NCBI RefSeq assembly: GCF_034424525.1
Contig: NZ_CP139979.1
Location: forward strand, 3,807,001 to 3,871,000
Source: Sphingobium yanoikuyae
GTDB taxonomy: Bacteria; Pseudomonadota; Alphaproteobacteria; Sphingomonadales; Sphingomonadaceae
Reading direction: 5' to 3'
DNA: 64,000 nt
Shown here: positions 9,267-17,873 of the stretch, piece by piece
How positions within the stretch are numbered: the first letter of the stretch is position 1
Layout of the letters: every line of letters begins with the position of its first letter
The notes under the pieces: generated by a model
Databases searched by the model: none
What the model was told of the DNA's origin: nothing
Seen by the model: the letters and a program-made list of their open reading frames with translations, nothing else
Program-made: the position numbers and the translations under genes

Positions 9267-10556
9267 ATGACCTCTCCTGTCTGGCACCCCTTCACCCAGC
9301 ACGGCCTCAACGAGCCTATTCCCCATGTCGTCCGGGCGGAGGGTGCGACCCTCCATCTGGCCGATGGCAGCAGCCTGATCGATGGCATTTCCAGCTGGTG
9401 GGTGACGACCCATGGCCATTGTCATCCGCGCATCGCCGCGGCCATCGCGCATCAGGCCGGGCAGCTCGATCAGCTGATCTTCGCGGGCTATACCCATGAG
9501 CCGGCCGAAGCGGTGGCACGGGGCCTGGTCGATCTCATGCCACAGGCGCCGGGGCGCGATCCCCTGGCCCATGTCTTCTTTTCCGACAGCGGATCGACAG
9601 CGGTGGAAGTCGCGCTCAAGATGGCGCTCGGCTACTGGCATAATCGCGCGCTCGACGGGCTGGGCGAGGCGCGCAGCCGCATCCTGGTGCTGGAACATAG
9701 CTATCATGGCGATACGATCGGCGCGATGTCGATCGGCGAGCGCGGTGTCTATAATGCCGCCTGGACGCCCTTGCTGTTCGATGTCGGCACCATTCCCTTC
9801 CCGCATCCTGGTCGCGAACAGGAGACGCTTGCCGCACTGGAGGTCGCCTGTGCAGAACAACCGGCCGCCTTCATCGTCGAGCCGCTGATCCTGGGAGCCG
9901 GGGGGATGCTGATCTATCCGCCCCATGTGCTGCGGGCGATGGCCGATATCTGCGCGCGCCACGATGTGCTGTTCATCGCGGACGAGGTGATGACTGGCTG
10001 GGGCCGCACCGGCACCCTGTTCGCCTGCGAACAGGCCGGCGTCGTGCCCGACATCATGGCCGTGGCCAAGGGGATTACCGGCGGCGCCATTCCGCTCGCC
10101 GCGACGCTGGCGACCCCGCGCATCTTCGAGGCGCATCGCTCGACCGACCGGGCGCGCCTCTTCTACCATTCGTCCAGCTATACCGCGAACGCGATCGCCT
10201 GTGCCGCTGCTGCTGAAAATCTCGCCATCTGGGCCGAGGAGGATGTGCGCGGACGGATTGCTGTGCTGACGCAGGGCATCACCGATCGGCTGGCCGTGCT
10301 GGCCGATCACGCCGCCTTTGCCAACCCGCGCCAGATCGGCACGATCATGGCGATCGACCTGATTGCGGCCGACGCTGGCTATCTGTCGGACCTCGCCCCG
10401 CGCCTGCGTGCCTTCTTCCTGGAACGCGGCCTCTTGCTAAGGCCGCTCGGCAACACCATCTACCTGATGCCGCCCTATTGCATTGATGCGCAGCAGCTCG
10501 ATGCCGTCTTCGCGGCCCTCGTCGCAGCCGGTGATTATTTCGGTTCTGCGTCCTGA
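9267..10556 (+). CDS. bioA: Adenosylmethionine-8-amino-7-oxononanoate aminotransferase
   Basis: PLP aminotransferase that converts 7-keto-8-aminopelargonate to 7,8-diaminopelargonate with S-adenosylmethionine as usual amino donor. The start WHPFTQH is a BioA hallmark, followed by IDGISSWWVTTHGH, FSDSGSTAVEVALKMALGYW, HSYHGDTIGAMS and FIADEVMTGWGRTG. The PLP lysine lies in AVAKGITGG (about residue 268). At 429 residues it is full length. It sits 5.4 kb from bioFD with unrelated genes between, so biotin genes are split in this genome. Confidence 0.94.
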   Translation: MTSPVWHPFTQHGLNEPIPHVVRAEGATLHLADGSSLIDGISSWWVTTHGHCHPRIAAAIAHQAGQLDQLIFAGYTHEPAEAVARGLVDLMPQAPGRDPLAHVFFSDSGSTAVEVALKMALGYWHNRALDGLGEARSRILVLEHSYHGDTIGAMSIGERGVYNAAWTPLLFDVGTIPFPHPGREQETLAALEVACAEQPAAFIVEPLILGAGGMLIYPPHVLRAMADICARHDVLFIADEVMTGWGRTGTLFACEQAGVVPDIMAVAKGITGGAIPLAATLATPRIFEAHRSTDRARLFYHSSSYTANAIACAAAAENLAIWAEEDVRGRIAVLTQGITDRLAVLADHAAFANPRQIGTIMAIDLIAADAGYLSDLAPRLRAFFLERGLLLRPLGNTIYLMPPYCIDAQQLDAVFAALVAAGDYFGSAS

Positions 10557-10613
10557 CTTCCATTTTCCACGTTTTGGCGCTATGGCGGCGCGATTTTTCG
10601 ATTCTGGGATATT

Positions 10614-10832
10614 ATGGCCAAAGAAGAACTGCTTGAAATGCGCGGACAGGTTGTGGAGCTTCTCCCCAACGCCATGTTCCGCGTGCGCCTTGAGAATGAT
10701 CATGAAATTCTCGGCCACACCGCTGGCAAGATGCGCAAGAACCGCATCCGTGTGCTGGTCGGTGACGAAGTGCTGGTCGAACTGACCCCCTACGACCTGA
10801 CCAAGGGTCGGATCACCTACCGCTTCAAATAA
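10614..10832 (+). CDS. infA: Translation initiation factor IF-1
   Basis: A 72-residue OB-fold protein that binds the ribosomal A site during initiation. [24 protein letters not shown], then [28 protein letters not shown] and [11 protein letters not shown], is almost invariant in IF-1. Length is exactly normal. It leads a compact run with maf, an RNase E/G gene and yacG in one orientation, a common alphaproteobacterial order. Confidence 0.98.
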   Translation: MAKEELLEMRGQVVELLPNAMFRVRLENDHEILGHTAGKMRKNRIRVLVGDEVLVELTPYDLTKGRITYRFK

Positions 10833-10844
10833 GCCGCATTTTCG

Positions 10845-11432
10845 ATGCGACTCATTCTAGCTTCGGCTTCCCCCAGACGGCGTGATCTTCTGGGGCAGAT
10901 TGGCGTGCTTCCTGATGCCGTCGATCCAGCGGACATTGACGAAACCCCGCGCAAGGCGGAACTGCCGGCCGCCTATGCGGCGCGTGTCGCCGCCGAAAAG
11001 GGGGCGCTGGTGGCTGCCCGCCATCCCGGCGCGCTGATCCTGTCGGGCGATACCGTGGTGGCCGCTGGCCGCCGCATCCTGCCCAAGGCGGAAAGCGAGG
11101 CGGAGGTCCGTGCCTGTCTCGACCTGCTGTCGGGGCGCCGGCATCGCGTCTACAGCGCCATCACCCTGATCGACGCCGCAGGCGTGGCACGGCATCGCCT
11201 GTCGACCAGCATCGTCATCTTCAAGCAGCTGGAGCGCAGTGAGATCGACCGCTATACTGCCAGCGGCGAAGGGCTGGGCAAGGCGGGCGGCTATGCCATT
11301 CAGGGGCGTGCCGCGGGCCTCATCCGCAGCATCCAGGGCAGCCATAGCGCGATCATGGGCCTGCCGCTTTACGAAACCCGCACGCTGCTTGAGGCAGCGG
11401 GCTATCCACTGGACCGTCGGGATTTCGAGTGA
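10845..11432 (+). CDS. Maf-like nucleoside triphosphate pyrophosphatase
   Basis: House-cleaning enzyme of the Maf family that hydrolyses non-canonical or excess nucleotides to monophosphates. The 195 residues open with LILASASPRRRDLLGQIG, the conserved SxSPRR phosphate-binding motif. DPADIDE, then LSGDTVVAAGRRILPKAES (catalytic Asp) and GKAGGYAIQGRAA follow. It starts 12 bases after infA and is followed after 49 bases by the RNase gene, so it is probably one operon. Maf proteins vary in nucleotide preference, and the exact substrate is not deduced here. Confidence 0.92.
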   Translation: MRLILASASPRRRDLLGQIGVLPDAVDPADIDETPRKAELPAAYAARVAAEKGALVAARHPGALILSGDTVVAAGRRILPKAESEAEVRACLDLLSGRRHRVYSAITLIDAAGVARHRLSTSIVIFKQLERSEIDRYTASGEGLGKAGGYAIQGRAAGLIRSIQGSHSAIMGLPLYETRTLLEAAGYPLDRRDFE

Positions 11433-11481
11433 AATGGTACATTTCGCGGCTCGGAAATCACGACAAGTAGGTAACTGAACG

Positions 11482-12471
11482 ATGGCCGAATGGCTTTATG
11501 AAGAAGGCATTGGCGAGGCCCGTGCCGCGCTGATCGAAAAAGGCCGCATCGTCGAGGCGCTGATCGAGCGCGAAGGCGAGGCTGTCCGCGCCGGTGCCAT
11601 CCTTCAGGGCCGTCTGGTCCAGACCATCATTCCGCGCAAGCGGGGCGTCGTGCGCCTGATCTCGGGCGAGGAAGTGCTGATCGAGCCGATCCCGCCCAAG
11701 GTGGCCGAGGGCGCCAATGTGCTGGTCGAAATTTTCCGCGAGGCGATTGCCGAGGAAGGCCGGGGCAAGCGCGCCAAGGGCCGCATCGCCCAGCCCGGTT
11801 CCAAGGTGCATCCGGGGCCCAGCCTGCTGCAGCGGCTGCGCGCCACCGATGTCGCCATCCGTCCCTGTCCCGCCCATGAGGAGGACCGGCTCGAAGCCCT
11901 TGGCTGGAGCGAGCTGATAGAGGAAGCGGTCAGCGGTGAAGTCGGTGCCGAGGATGCGGCGCTGCGCATCTTCCTGACCCCTGCCATGATCCTGATCGAC
12001 ATCGACGGCAGCCTGCCGCCGGCGCAGCTCGGCCCCAAGGGCGCGAAGCTGTCGGCCCAGGCAATCCGCCGCATGGGGCTCGCCGGCTCGATCGGCATCG
12101 ACCTGCCGACCATGAACAACAAGGATGAGCGCATCGTCGCGGCTGCGCAGATCGACAAATATCTGCCGCTGCCGTTCGAGCGGACGGCGGTCAACGGCTT
12201 CGGCTTCGTCCAGATCATCCGCCGCCGCGAGCGCGCCAATCTGATGGAACTGCTGCGCGAGGATCCGGTGCTGACCGCCGCGCTGGCGCTGCTGCGCCGT
12301 GCCGAACGGCATGGCACCGGCGGCGCGGCGACGATCACCGCCGCGCCGGCGATCATCGACCTGCTGCACAAGCGTGCCGACTGGATCGAGCAGCTTGCCC
12401 GCCGTCGCGGTGGCGAGGTGACGCTGCGCGCCGATTCCGCGCTGTCGCTGGCGGCCGGTCATGTCGCCTAA
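11482..12471 (+). CDS. Ribonuclease E/G family protein (short form)
   Basis: A 329-residue RNase E/G relative with predicted role in RNA processing. The first part (AGAILQGRLVQTIIPRKRGVVRLISGEEVLIEPIP) looks like an S1-type region, and the catalytic region includes MILIDIDGSLPPAQ, with acidic residues for metal binding, and GSIGIDLPTMNNKDER. It lacks the Cys zinc-link and the long C-terminal scaffold of RNase E, and is shorter than RNase G (about 490). Its 3' end overlaps yacG by 11 bases, so the two are coupled. Activity cannot be proved from sequence. Confidence 0.85.
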   Translation: MAEWLYEEGIGEARAALIEKGRIVEALIEREGEAVRAGAILQGRLVQTIIPRKRGVVRLISGEEVLIEPIPPKVAEGANVLVEIFREAIAEEGRGKRAKGRIAQPGSKVHPGPSLLQRLRATDVAIRPCPAHEEDRLEALGWSELIEEAVSGEVGAEDAALRIFLTPAMILIDIDGSLPPAQLGPKGAKLSAQAIRRMGLAGSIGIDLPTMNNKDERIVAAAQIDKYLPLPFERTAVNGFGFVQIIRRRERANLMELLREDPVLTAALALLRRAERHGTGGAATITAAPAIIDLLHKRADWIEQLARRRGGEVTLRADSALSLAAGHVA

Positions 12472-12655
12472 GGCCGGCGCCTGCCCGGTCTGCGGCCAGC
12501 CGGCACAGCCGGAAACCCGCCCCTTCTGCGGCAAGGGATGCCGCGATCGCGACCTGCTGCAATGGCTGGGCGAGGGCTATCTCGTGCCCGGCATGCCGGG
12601 CGACGAAGCCCTGCAAAAAAATGATAATTATGGGCTGGACAGCGAGCCGGATTGA
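12461..12655 (+). CDS. yacG: YacG-type zinc-binding DNA gyrase inhibitor
   Basis: A 64-residue zinc-ribbon protein. CPVCGQPA and CGKGCRDRDLLQWL give the family's four cysteines and the following helix. E. coli YacG binds GyrB and inhibits gyrase; that role is transferred by homology. It overlaps the 3' end of the RNase gene by 11 bases and is the last gene before tRNA-Phe. The C-terminus is acidic, as is usual. Confidence 0.9.
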   Translation: MSPKAGACPVCGQPAQPETRPFCGKGCRDRDLLQWLGEGYLVPGMPGDEALQKNDNYGLDSEPD

Positions 12656-12704
12656 CGCCTATAGGCACGCCTCCATCCGGCGGTCACCTCCGCCGAGACC
12701 CGAT

Positions 12705-12780
12705 GCCCGGGTAGCTCAGTTGGTAGAGCATGCGATTGAAAATCGCAGTGTCGGCGGTTCGAATCCGTCCCCGGGCACCA
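12705..12780 (+). tRNA. tRNA-Phe (anticodon GAA)
   Basis: A 76-base tRNA with acceptor arms GCCCGGG/CCCGGGC, D-arm AGCTCAGTTGGTAGAGC, anticodon loop TTGAAAA (GAA, Phe), T-arm GGCGGTTCGAATCCGTC and an encoded CCA end. All stems pair. Its 3' end is the integration target of the island that follows. Confidence 0.97.
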
Positions 12781-12787
12781 TTTGTTC
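12764..12787 (+). repeat. attL: tRNA-Phe 3' end plus seven bases
   Basis: The last 17 bases of tRNA-Phe and the following TTTGTTC recur at 47017-47039 with a single base missing (GGG becomes GG). This direct repeat brackets the integrase and the accessory genes, as expected for attL of a tRNA-targeting island. Confidence 0.85.
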
Positions 12788-12946
12788 CCCTCAGAACATC
12801 TCGGAAATGCCCAAGCCGCCTCTCGGAAATGGCGGATTTCTGCGACCTTTTGAGCCTTTTGCTCTCAGGGCGTCCAGTTGCATCTCGCAACCTTTTCTGG
12901 CCAAAGTTGGTAGCTATTCTCGCGGGTACCCTGAAGGAGATACCCC

Positions 12947-14230
12947 ATGCTGAGCGCCATGGCCGTGAGCAACGCGAAGCCCATCCACCGTCCATATAAA
13001 TTATCGGACGGCCGGGGCCTGTATCTGATGGTGATGCCCAATGGGGCGCGCTACTGGCGTTTCTATTACACCTTCCTCAAGAAGCAGAAGACGCTGTCGG
13101 TCGGGGTGTATCCCGATGTCTCGCTCGCACTGGCGCGAGAACGGCGGGAAGAGCTGCGCCGCATTCTTGCGTCAGGCGAAGACCCGTCGAGCCGGCGGAA
13201 GGCTGATGCCGCTCAGGCGCGGCTGCTTGAAACCGGAACGTTCGACCAGCTTGCAGATGAGTATGTCGCGCGTCTGAAGGCTCGGGGTCGAGCCGAGAAG
13301 ACGGTCACCAAGAATATCTGGATCCTCGAATACGCACGGCCCGCGCTCGGAAACCAGCTGGTGCGGGATATCTCGACGCCGGAGGTGCTGGAGATCCTGC
13401 GCAAGATCGAAGCGCGAGGGCATCACGAAACCGCGATTCGGCTTCGAGGGACACTGAGCACCATCTTTCGCTACGCCATTGCCACCGGCAGGGCGAACAA
13501 GGATCCGGCGAGCGAATTGCGTGGGGCGTTGCTGACGCCTAAGGTCAAGCACAGGCCGGCTATCACGGATCCGGCCAAGGTGGGTCCGCTGCTTCGTGCC
13601 ATCGACGGCTATGACGGCGATGGGGCAGTCCGAATCGCCCTTCAGCTGTCGGCCCACCTGTTCGTTCGACCAGGCGAGCTACGGCTGGCGCAATGGGAGG
13701 AGTTTGATCCGGACAGTTGTATCTGGCTCATCCCGGCGAGCCGGACGAAGATGCGTCGTCTTCATAAGGTCCCGCTCTCCCGTCAGGTTCTTGGCCTGTT
13801 GGAAAAGCTGGAGGGTATGACCGGGGGCGGTCAGCTCCTGTTTCCCAGCCCGCGATCCGACAAACGCGCGATATCCGACAATACGCTGAATGCAGCGCTT
13901 CGCCGGATGGGCTTCAAGCAGGACGAAATGACGGCGCATGGCTTCCGAGCTATGGCGGCGACCTTGCTTAACGAATGCGGCAAATGGCATCCGGATGCCA
14001 TTGAACGACAGCTGGGCCACATCGAAGGCAATGATGTCCGGCGTGCCTATGTGCGCGGCGAGCATTGGGGCGAACGCGTGCAGATGATGCAATATTGGTC
14101 TGATCGCCTTGATCAGCTGCGTTCGACAGAAGCCGGCGTAAGGCGTAAATTTTCTCAAGCTTCTGCAGGCGAGCAGGCGGCTCCGTCACGTGACGGGGAT
14201 GACGAAAGCATATCGCCTGACTGGCGCTAG
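12947..14230 (+). CDS. P4-type tyrosine recombinase / integrase
   Basis: Site-specific recombinase that integrates the island at tRNA-Phe. N-terminal DUF4102-type arm-binding domain (PYKLSDGRGLYLMVMPNGARYWRFYY, then KTLSVGVYPDVSLALARERREE), a central SAM-like core-binding domain (residues about 100-190), and a catalytic domain. Catalytic residues visible: Arg in LFVRPGELRLAQWEE, His-x-x-Arg in AHGFRAMAATLLNE, the second His in QLGHIEGNDVRRAY and the Tyr in the RRAYVRGEHW region. GGAGATACCCC precedes the ATG. At 427 residues it is full length and looks functional. A short polar tail after residue 390 is variable in the family. Confidence 0.93.
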   Translation: MLSAMAVSNAKPIHRPYKLSDGRGLYLMVMPNGARYWRFYYTFLKKQKTLSVGVYPDVSLALARERREELRRILASGEDPSSRRKADAAQARLLETGTFDQLADEYVARLKARGRAEKTVTKNIWILEYARPALGNQLVRDISTPEVLEILRKIEARGHHETAIRLRGTLSTIFRYAIATGRANKDPASELRGALLTPKVKHRPAITDPAKVGPLLRAIDGYDGDGAVRIALQLSAHLFVRPGELRLAQWEEFDPDSCIWLIPASRTKMRRLHKVPLSRQVLGLLEKLEGMTGGGQLLFPSPRSDKRAISDNTLNAALRRMGFKQDEMTAHGFRAMAATLLNECGKWHPDAIERQLGHIEGNDVRRAYVRGEHWGERVQMMQYWSDRLDQLRSTEAGVRRKFSQASAGEQAAPSRDGDDESISPDWR

Positions 14231-14928
14231 GAGTGATGGCCCAGGCCTTATCAATCTATTCTGATGAGTGAGGCTAAAGAGGGCGACTTTCAGCGATGGA
14301 AGTCGCCCTTCTATTAAATCGCAGATACTGATTGGGGGAATTGTAGCGTTTGCTTGGCACGCAACGATTGCGGTCGCCAAAACTTGTAAGCGCTGCACGC
14401 GCATAATTCATGATGATGTACCAGTATATTTGGCTGTGCGATCACGACTAGAAAATTAGCGGTCATGTTCCGACGATTAGCTAAGATTTTTATGTCCGTT
14501 ATTTTGGTAGGCGATCGAAAGGCAGATTTGACTTGGATGCATGATCTTAGAGCAGTGCGGGTTTGGCTCAAATGATGTGCGAAGAGGCATCGAAATGCCG
14601 TCGCGAGACGCAAGAAACGCTGTGCCAGGACTCTATGCTCAAAATGACCAATAAGCGGCTCCGTAAAGCTGCGTGCCAGGCGTTGCGCGATGGACAGGGC
14701 AGCGAGGCAGGTTCAGCAACCACCTGGAAAGGTCACAATGAGCATCTCCGTGCGCGAAATGCGATGAAGTCGCTTTTGAGCCATCGTCAATGCACACGCC
14801 GCAGACCATGCGAAAAAATGTGTTCCGCCTGATCCAGATTATTGAGGTGGATTAGGTGAAATTGGCGCTCGGAACCCTTCGGCAATTTACGGCTTCCTTA
14901 GCGGATAGAACCACTAAGGAGACCCCAC
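14231..14928. other. Long non-coding stretch inside the island
   Basis: About 700 bases between the integrase and the first hemerythrin gene. It has lower GC than its surroundings, and its open frames (for example 14563-14832 on the plus strand) have biased, non-protein-like composition and no ribosome site. The only thing supported is a weak EcfG-type promoter at its right end. It may carry recombination sites or an excisionase remnant, but none was recognised. Confidence 0.5.
14871..14895 (+). promoter_or_regulatory. Weak EcfG-type general stress promoter
   Basis: GGAAC, a 16-base spacer, then GCTT, lying about 34 bases before the hemerythrin ATG. The -35 is perfect and the -10 is one base off the GTT consensus. 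Placement and gene type agree with control by the alphaproteobacterial general stress sigma factor. Confidence 0.45.
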
Positions 14929-15441
14929 ATGGCCAAGGCCGAATATTCCGATGCCATCGCCCTCCTAAAGGCCGATCATCGCAAGGTTGAAGAGCTTTTC
15001 GAGCAGTTCGAGAAAGCTGCGACTGGCAAGAAAAAGGGCGACATCGCCCACCAGATCTGCACCGAACTCAAGATCCATACGCTGATAGAGGAAGAGATTT
15101 TCTATCCCGCGTTCGAGGGCAAGATCGAGGCCGATACGCTTGAGGAAGCCTATGTCGAGCATGACGGCGCCAAGGTGCTGATCAACGACATCGAGGCTGG
15201 CTCTTGGGACGACAAATTCTACGAGGCCAAGGTCAAGGTGTTGTCTGAGGAGATTAAGCACCATGTCCACGAAGAGGAAATGCGTGGAGAAGGCATGTTT
15301 GCGCAATGTCGCGCGACCGATGTCGACCTGATTGTCCTGCGGGATCAGATGCTTGCACGCAAGGAAGAGCTGGTTGTTCAGGCCAAGGCCGCAGGCTTGC
15401 CGGCGGCCAAACCGACAGCTGTCAATCTGATCCCCACCTGA
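14929..15441 (+). CDS. Hemerythrin HHE-domain protein
   Basis: A 170-residue helical protein predicted to hold a di-iron site that can sense or bind oxygen or NO, or store iron. Iron ligands are seen in LLKADHRKVEELFEQF, IHTLIEEEIFYPAFE, VEHDGAKVLI and IKHHVHEEEMRGEGMF, the standard HHE pattern, leaving a C-terminal tail of about 35 residues. A good ribosome site (AAGGAG) precedes the ATG. The oxidoreductase gene begins 107 bases downstream. A second, 5'-damaged hemerythrin lies at 25.2 kb. Confidence 0.9.
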   Translation: MAKAEYSDAIALLKADHRKVEELFEQFEKAATGKKKGDIAHQICTELKIHTLIEEEIFYPAFEGKIEADTLEEAYVEHDGAKVLINDIEAGSWDDKFYEAKVKVLSEEIKHHVHEEEMRGEGMFAQCRATDVDLIVLRDQMLARKEELVVQAKAAGLPAAKPTAVNLIPT

Positions 15442-15548
15442 GCCGGCATTGCGAAGGGCGCGCGGCCGAACTCGAGCGCTCCAGTGCCGAAAGAGAGCTC
15501 GCATCCGACGTTTTTCGCCAACATCCCGAACATATCGAGGAAGAGACC

Positions 15549-16523
15549 ATGCCGAAGTTCGGATATAAGCTGATGACAGAGGAGCATGGGCCAAAAGCGC
15601 TCGTGGAAAACGCGATCCGTGCAGAGAATGCGGGGTTTGACTTCGTCTCTATCTCAGATCATTTCCATCCTTGGCTCGAATCCCAGGGGCATGCCCCCTT
15701 TGCCTGGAGCGTCCTAGGGGCCATCGCCCATGCGACCGATCGGATCGGCATCGCGACCGGCCTCACCTGCCCGATCCTGCGCTATCATCCTGTCATCGTT
15801 GCGCAGGCCGCCGCCACTGTCGCTATCATGAGTGACAATCGCTTCACCCTGGCGGTGGGAGCGGGTGAACGACTGAATGAACATGTTACAGGGGTGCGGT
15901 GGCCCTCAGTGCCGGAGAGGCACGACATGCTCGGCGAAGCGATCGATATTCTTCGCCTTCTTTGGGAGGGCGGCGTCCATAGCTGGAAAGGGAAGCATTT
16001 CCTTATCGACCATGCCCAGCTCTACGATCTTCCGACCAAACCGATTCCTGTCATCGTTGGCGTTAGCGGTCCAGCGTCTGTCGCTCTTGCCGCGGAAAAA
16101 GGTGACGGGATCATGACAACCGCGCCGGAAAGCGATCTGGTAAAAGGCTATGAAGCCAGGGCCGGCAATCGTGAGGCCTGCTATGCGGAGGCCGTCATCG
16201 CATATGCATCCAGCGCTGAAAGAGGGTTGGAGATCGCACGCGACAGATTTCGCTTCTCTGCCTTCGATTGGTCGGTCAACAGCGAGATTCCCTCGGTCCA
16301 AGGCTTTGAGGCTGCTAGCCAGTATGTCCGACCTGAAGATCTGGCAGCGAAGGTGTCAGCCGGTCCGGACGTTCAGACCCATATTCAGTTGATCTCACAG
16401 TATGTGGACGCTGGCTTCGATCATATTGTGCTGACGTGCCCTGGAGACGATCAGGCGGGCTTCATCGAATTTTTCGAGCGCGAGCTCAAACCGTCCCTGC
16501 CGCGCTTCGAGCCGTCCGAATGA
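15549..16523 (+). CDS. LLM-class flavin/F420-type oxidoreductase (TIGR03557-like)
   Basis: A 324-residue TIM-barrel oxidoreductase of the bacterial luciferase-like superfamily. The start at 15549 gives MPKFGYKLMTEEHGP, with the GGAAG-rich sequence just upstream; earlier in-frame codons lack similarity. Motifs include FDFVSISDHFHPWLESQGHAPFAWSVLGAIA, IATGLTCPILRYHPVIVAQAAAT, FTLAVGAGERLNEH and IPVIVGVSGPASVALAAEKGDG. This subgroup is usually labelled F420-dependent, but sphingomonads are not known as F420 producers, so FMN or another flavin is possible. Substrate unknown. It follows the hemerythrin gene in the same direction. Confidence 0.85.
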   Translation: MPKFGYKLMTEEHGPKALVENAIRAENAGFDFVSISDHFHPWLESQGHAPFAWSVLGAIAHATDRIGIATGLTCPILRYHPVIVAQAAATVAIMSDNRFTLAVGAGERLNEHVTGVRWPSVPERHDMLGEAIDILRLLWEGGVHSWKGKHFLIDHAQLYDLPTKPIPVIVGVSGPASVALAAEKGDGIMTTAPESDLVKGYEARAGNREACYAEAVIAYASSAERGLEIARDRFRFSAFDWSVNSEIPSVQGFEAASQYVRPEDLAAKVSAGPDVQTHIQLISQYVDAGFDHIVLTCPGDDQAGFIEFFERELKPSLPRFEPSE

Positions 16524-16754
16524 GGTCGCCCCAGGATCGGGACGTTGGAGGGGCGCTCCATGGGTGTGAACGAGGTGAACTGGCTAGGCATCCCAAAAGC
16601 GATTGCATGCACCATCCTCCGCTGATGCCGCCAGTCAACGCTATTTAGGGCAAGGCCCGCCGAGTCGCCACGCCAGGCATATGGATAATAAGCTGTGTCA
16701 CCTGGTTGTTTGAAAACGGCCTAGCGGCAGAGCCTCAAGGATCTGAGAGGTTTA

Positions 16755-17873
16755 ATGGCCAGTTCGCATCAGACCCGTTTCGTGAAGATCTGTCCCGCCC
16801 AGTCCGGCGCGATGAACAACGAGCATGACAGGGTCGCCAGAGCCGAACTTGCCCGAAGGATTGCCCGCCTTGGCGAAGCGACATTCGTCGAACATGACCC
16901 GCCAGGATTTTCGGCGTTGGATGATAGTGCGCAGAAGACGCTCTTCATTCCGGCAAGCACGATCGACCTAGCCATGGCGCGGCAACTGGGCATAAGCGAT
17001 GAGAGCCAGATTTACGGCGGTGTGGTTCCCCATGCCTTCGTGGGAAGCAAGGTCATCACTCATCCGCTTTTCCAAAGCAGTGATGCAGTGCCCGTGGGAT
17101 GGCACTCGGAACTGGGCGCTGCGCTCGCGCCTCATGTTCTCTCCGGCTGGTCAGCTTTCAGTGTGGATGCTGTGCGCGCCGCCGGCCTCGACTTGCTTAA
17201 ACAGGGTGCAATCCGCCTGAAGGAAGTTGAAGCGACGGCAGGGCTCGGACAATTTGTCGTTACCTCGCCTCGGAAACTGGAAGAAGCGATAGCCCAACTT
17301 GATACGGAGGCTGTTGCCCGTCATGGCGTCGTGATTGAAGAGAATCTCGACAATGTCATCACCTACAGCGTCGGCATGACATGCCTTTTTGGAGACTTGA
17401 TCTCCTATTGGGGCACGCAGCGTCTCGCCACCAACAATGACGGCGCCACCGTCTATGGCGGCTCGACCCTGCATGTTGTGAGGGGTGGCTTTGAACGACT
17501 GGCCGGACTCGATCTTGCAGACGATCTGAAGCAGGGTATCAAAAAGGCGATCGCATATGATGCGATCGTTTCGAAATTCTACCCGGATCTGATGGCCTCT
17601 CGCCGCAACTATGATGTCGCTGCCGGGATTAATTCTTCCGGCGAAATACGCATTGGCGTCCTTGAACAAAGTTGGCGGGCGGGCGGCGCGAGTGGCGCCG
17701 AAATAGCGGCTTTCAAAGCCTTTGCGCGCGATCCCGAATTGTCGGCGGTTACATGCGCCACGATGGAGATTTATGGTGAAATCGACGCCGCACCGATCGG
17801 TAGCATCGTCTATTATAGCGGTATCGATGCGGTCGCGGGACCGATGACAAAATATGCAATGGAGCTGGAATGA
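16755..17873 (+). CDS. DUF3182 family protein
   Basis: A 372-residue soluble protein matching the DUF3182 family. Conserved-looking blocks are GWHSELGAALAPHVLSGWSAFS, IRLKEVEATAGLGQFVV, GVVIEENLDNVITYSVGMTCL, YGGSTLHVVRGGF, and DVAAGINSSGEIRIGVLEQSWRAGGASGAE. The Lys-containing strand followed by a Gly-rich turn and a distant acidic strand recall an ATP-grasp enzyme, but that is inference. An alternative ATG exists at 16812 (MNNEHDR). The gene overlaps the following hydrolase by four bases, so the products probably work together. Function not established. Confidence 0.75.
   Translation: MASSHQTRFVKICPAQSGAMNNEHDRVARAELARRIARLGEATFVEHDPPGFSALDDSAQKTLFIPASTIDLAMARQLGISDESQIYGGVVPHAFVGSKVITHPLFQSSDAVPVGWHSELGAALAPHVLSGWSAFSVDAVRAAGLDLLKQGAIRLKEVEATAGLGQFVVTSPRKLEEAIAQLDTEAVARHGVVIEENLDNVITYSVGMTCLFGDLISYWGTQRLATNNDGATVYGGSTLHVVRGGFERLAGLDLADDLKQGIKKAIAYDAIVSKFYPDLMASRRNYDVAAGINSSGEIRIGVLEQSWRAGGASGAEIAAFKAFARDPELSAVTCATMEIYGEIDAAPIGSIVYYSGIDAVAGPMTKYAMELE

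Noticed and set aside
14563..14832. Possible 89-residue gene after the integrase
   Set aside because: Cys/Arg/Lys-biased sequence without family, ribosome site or conservation signal; left as non-coding.
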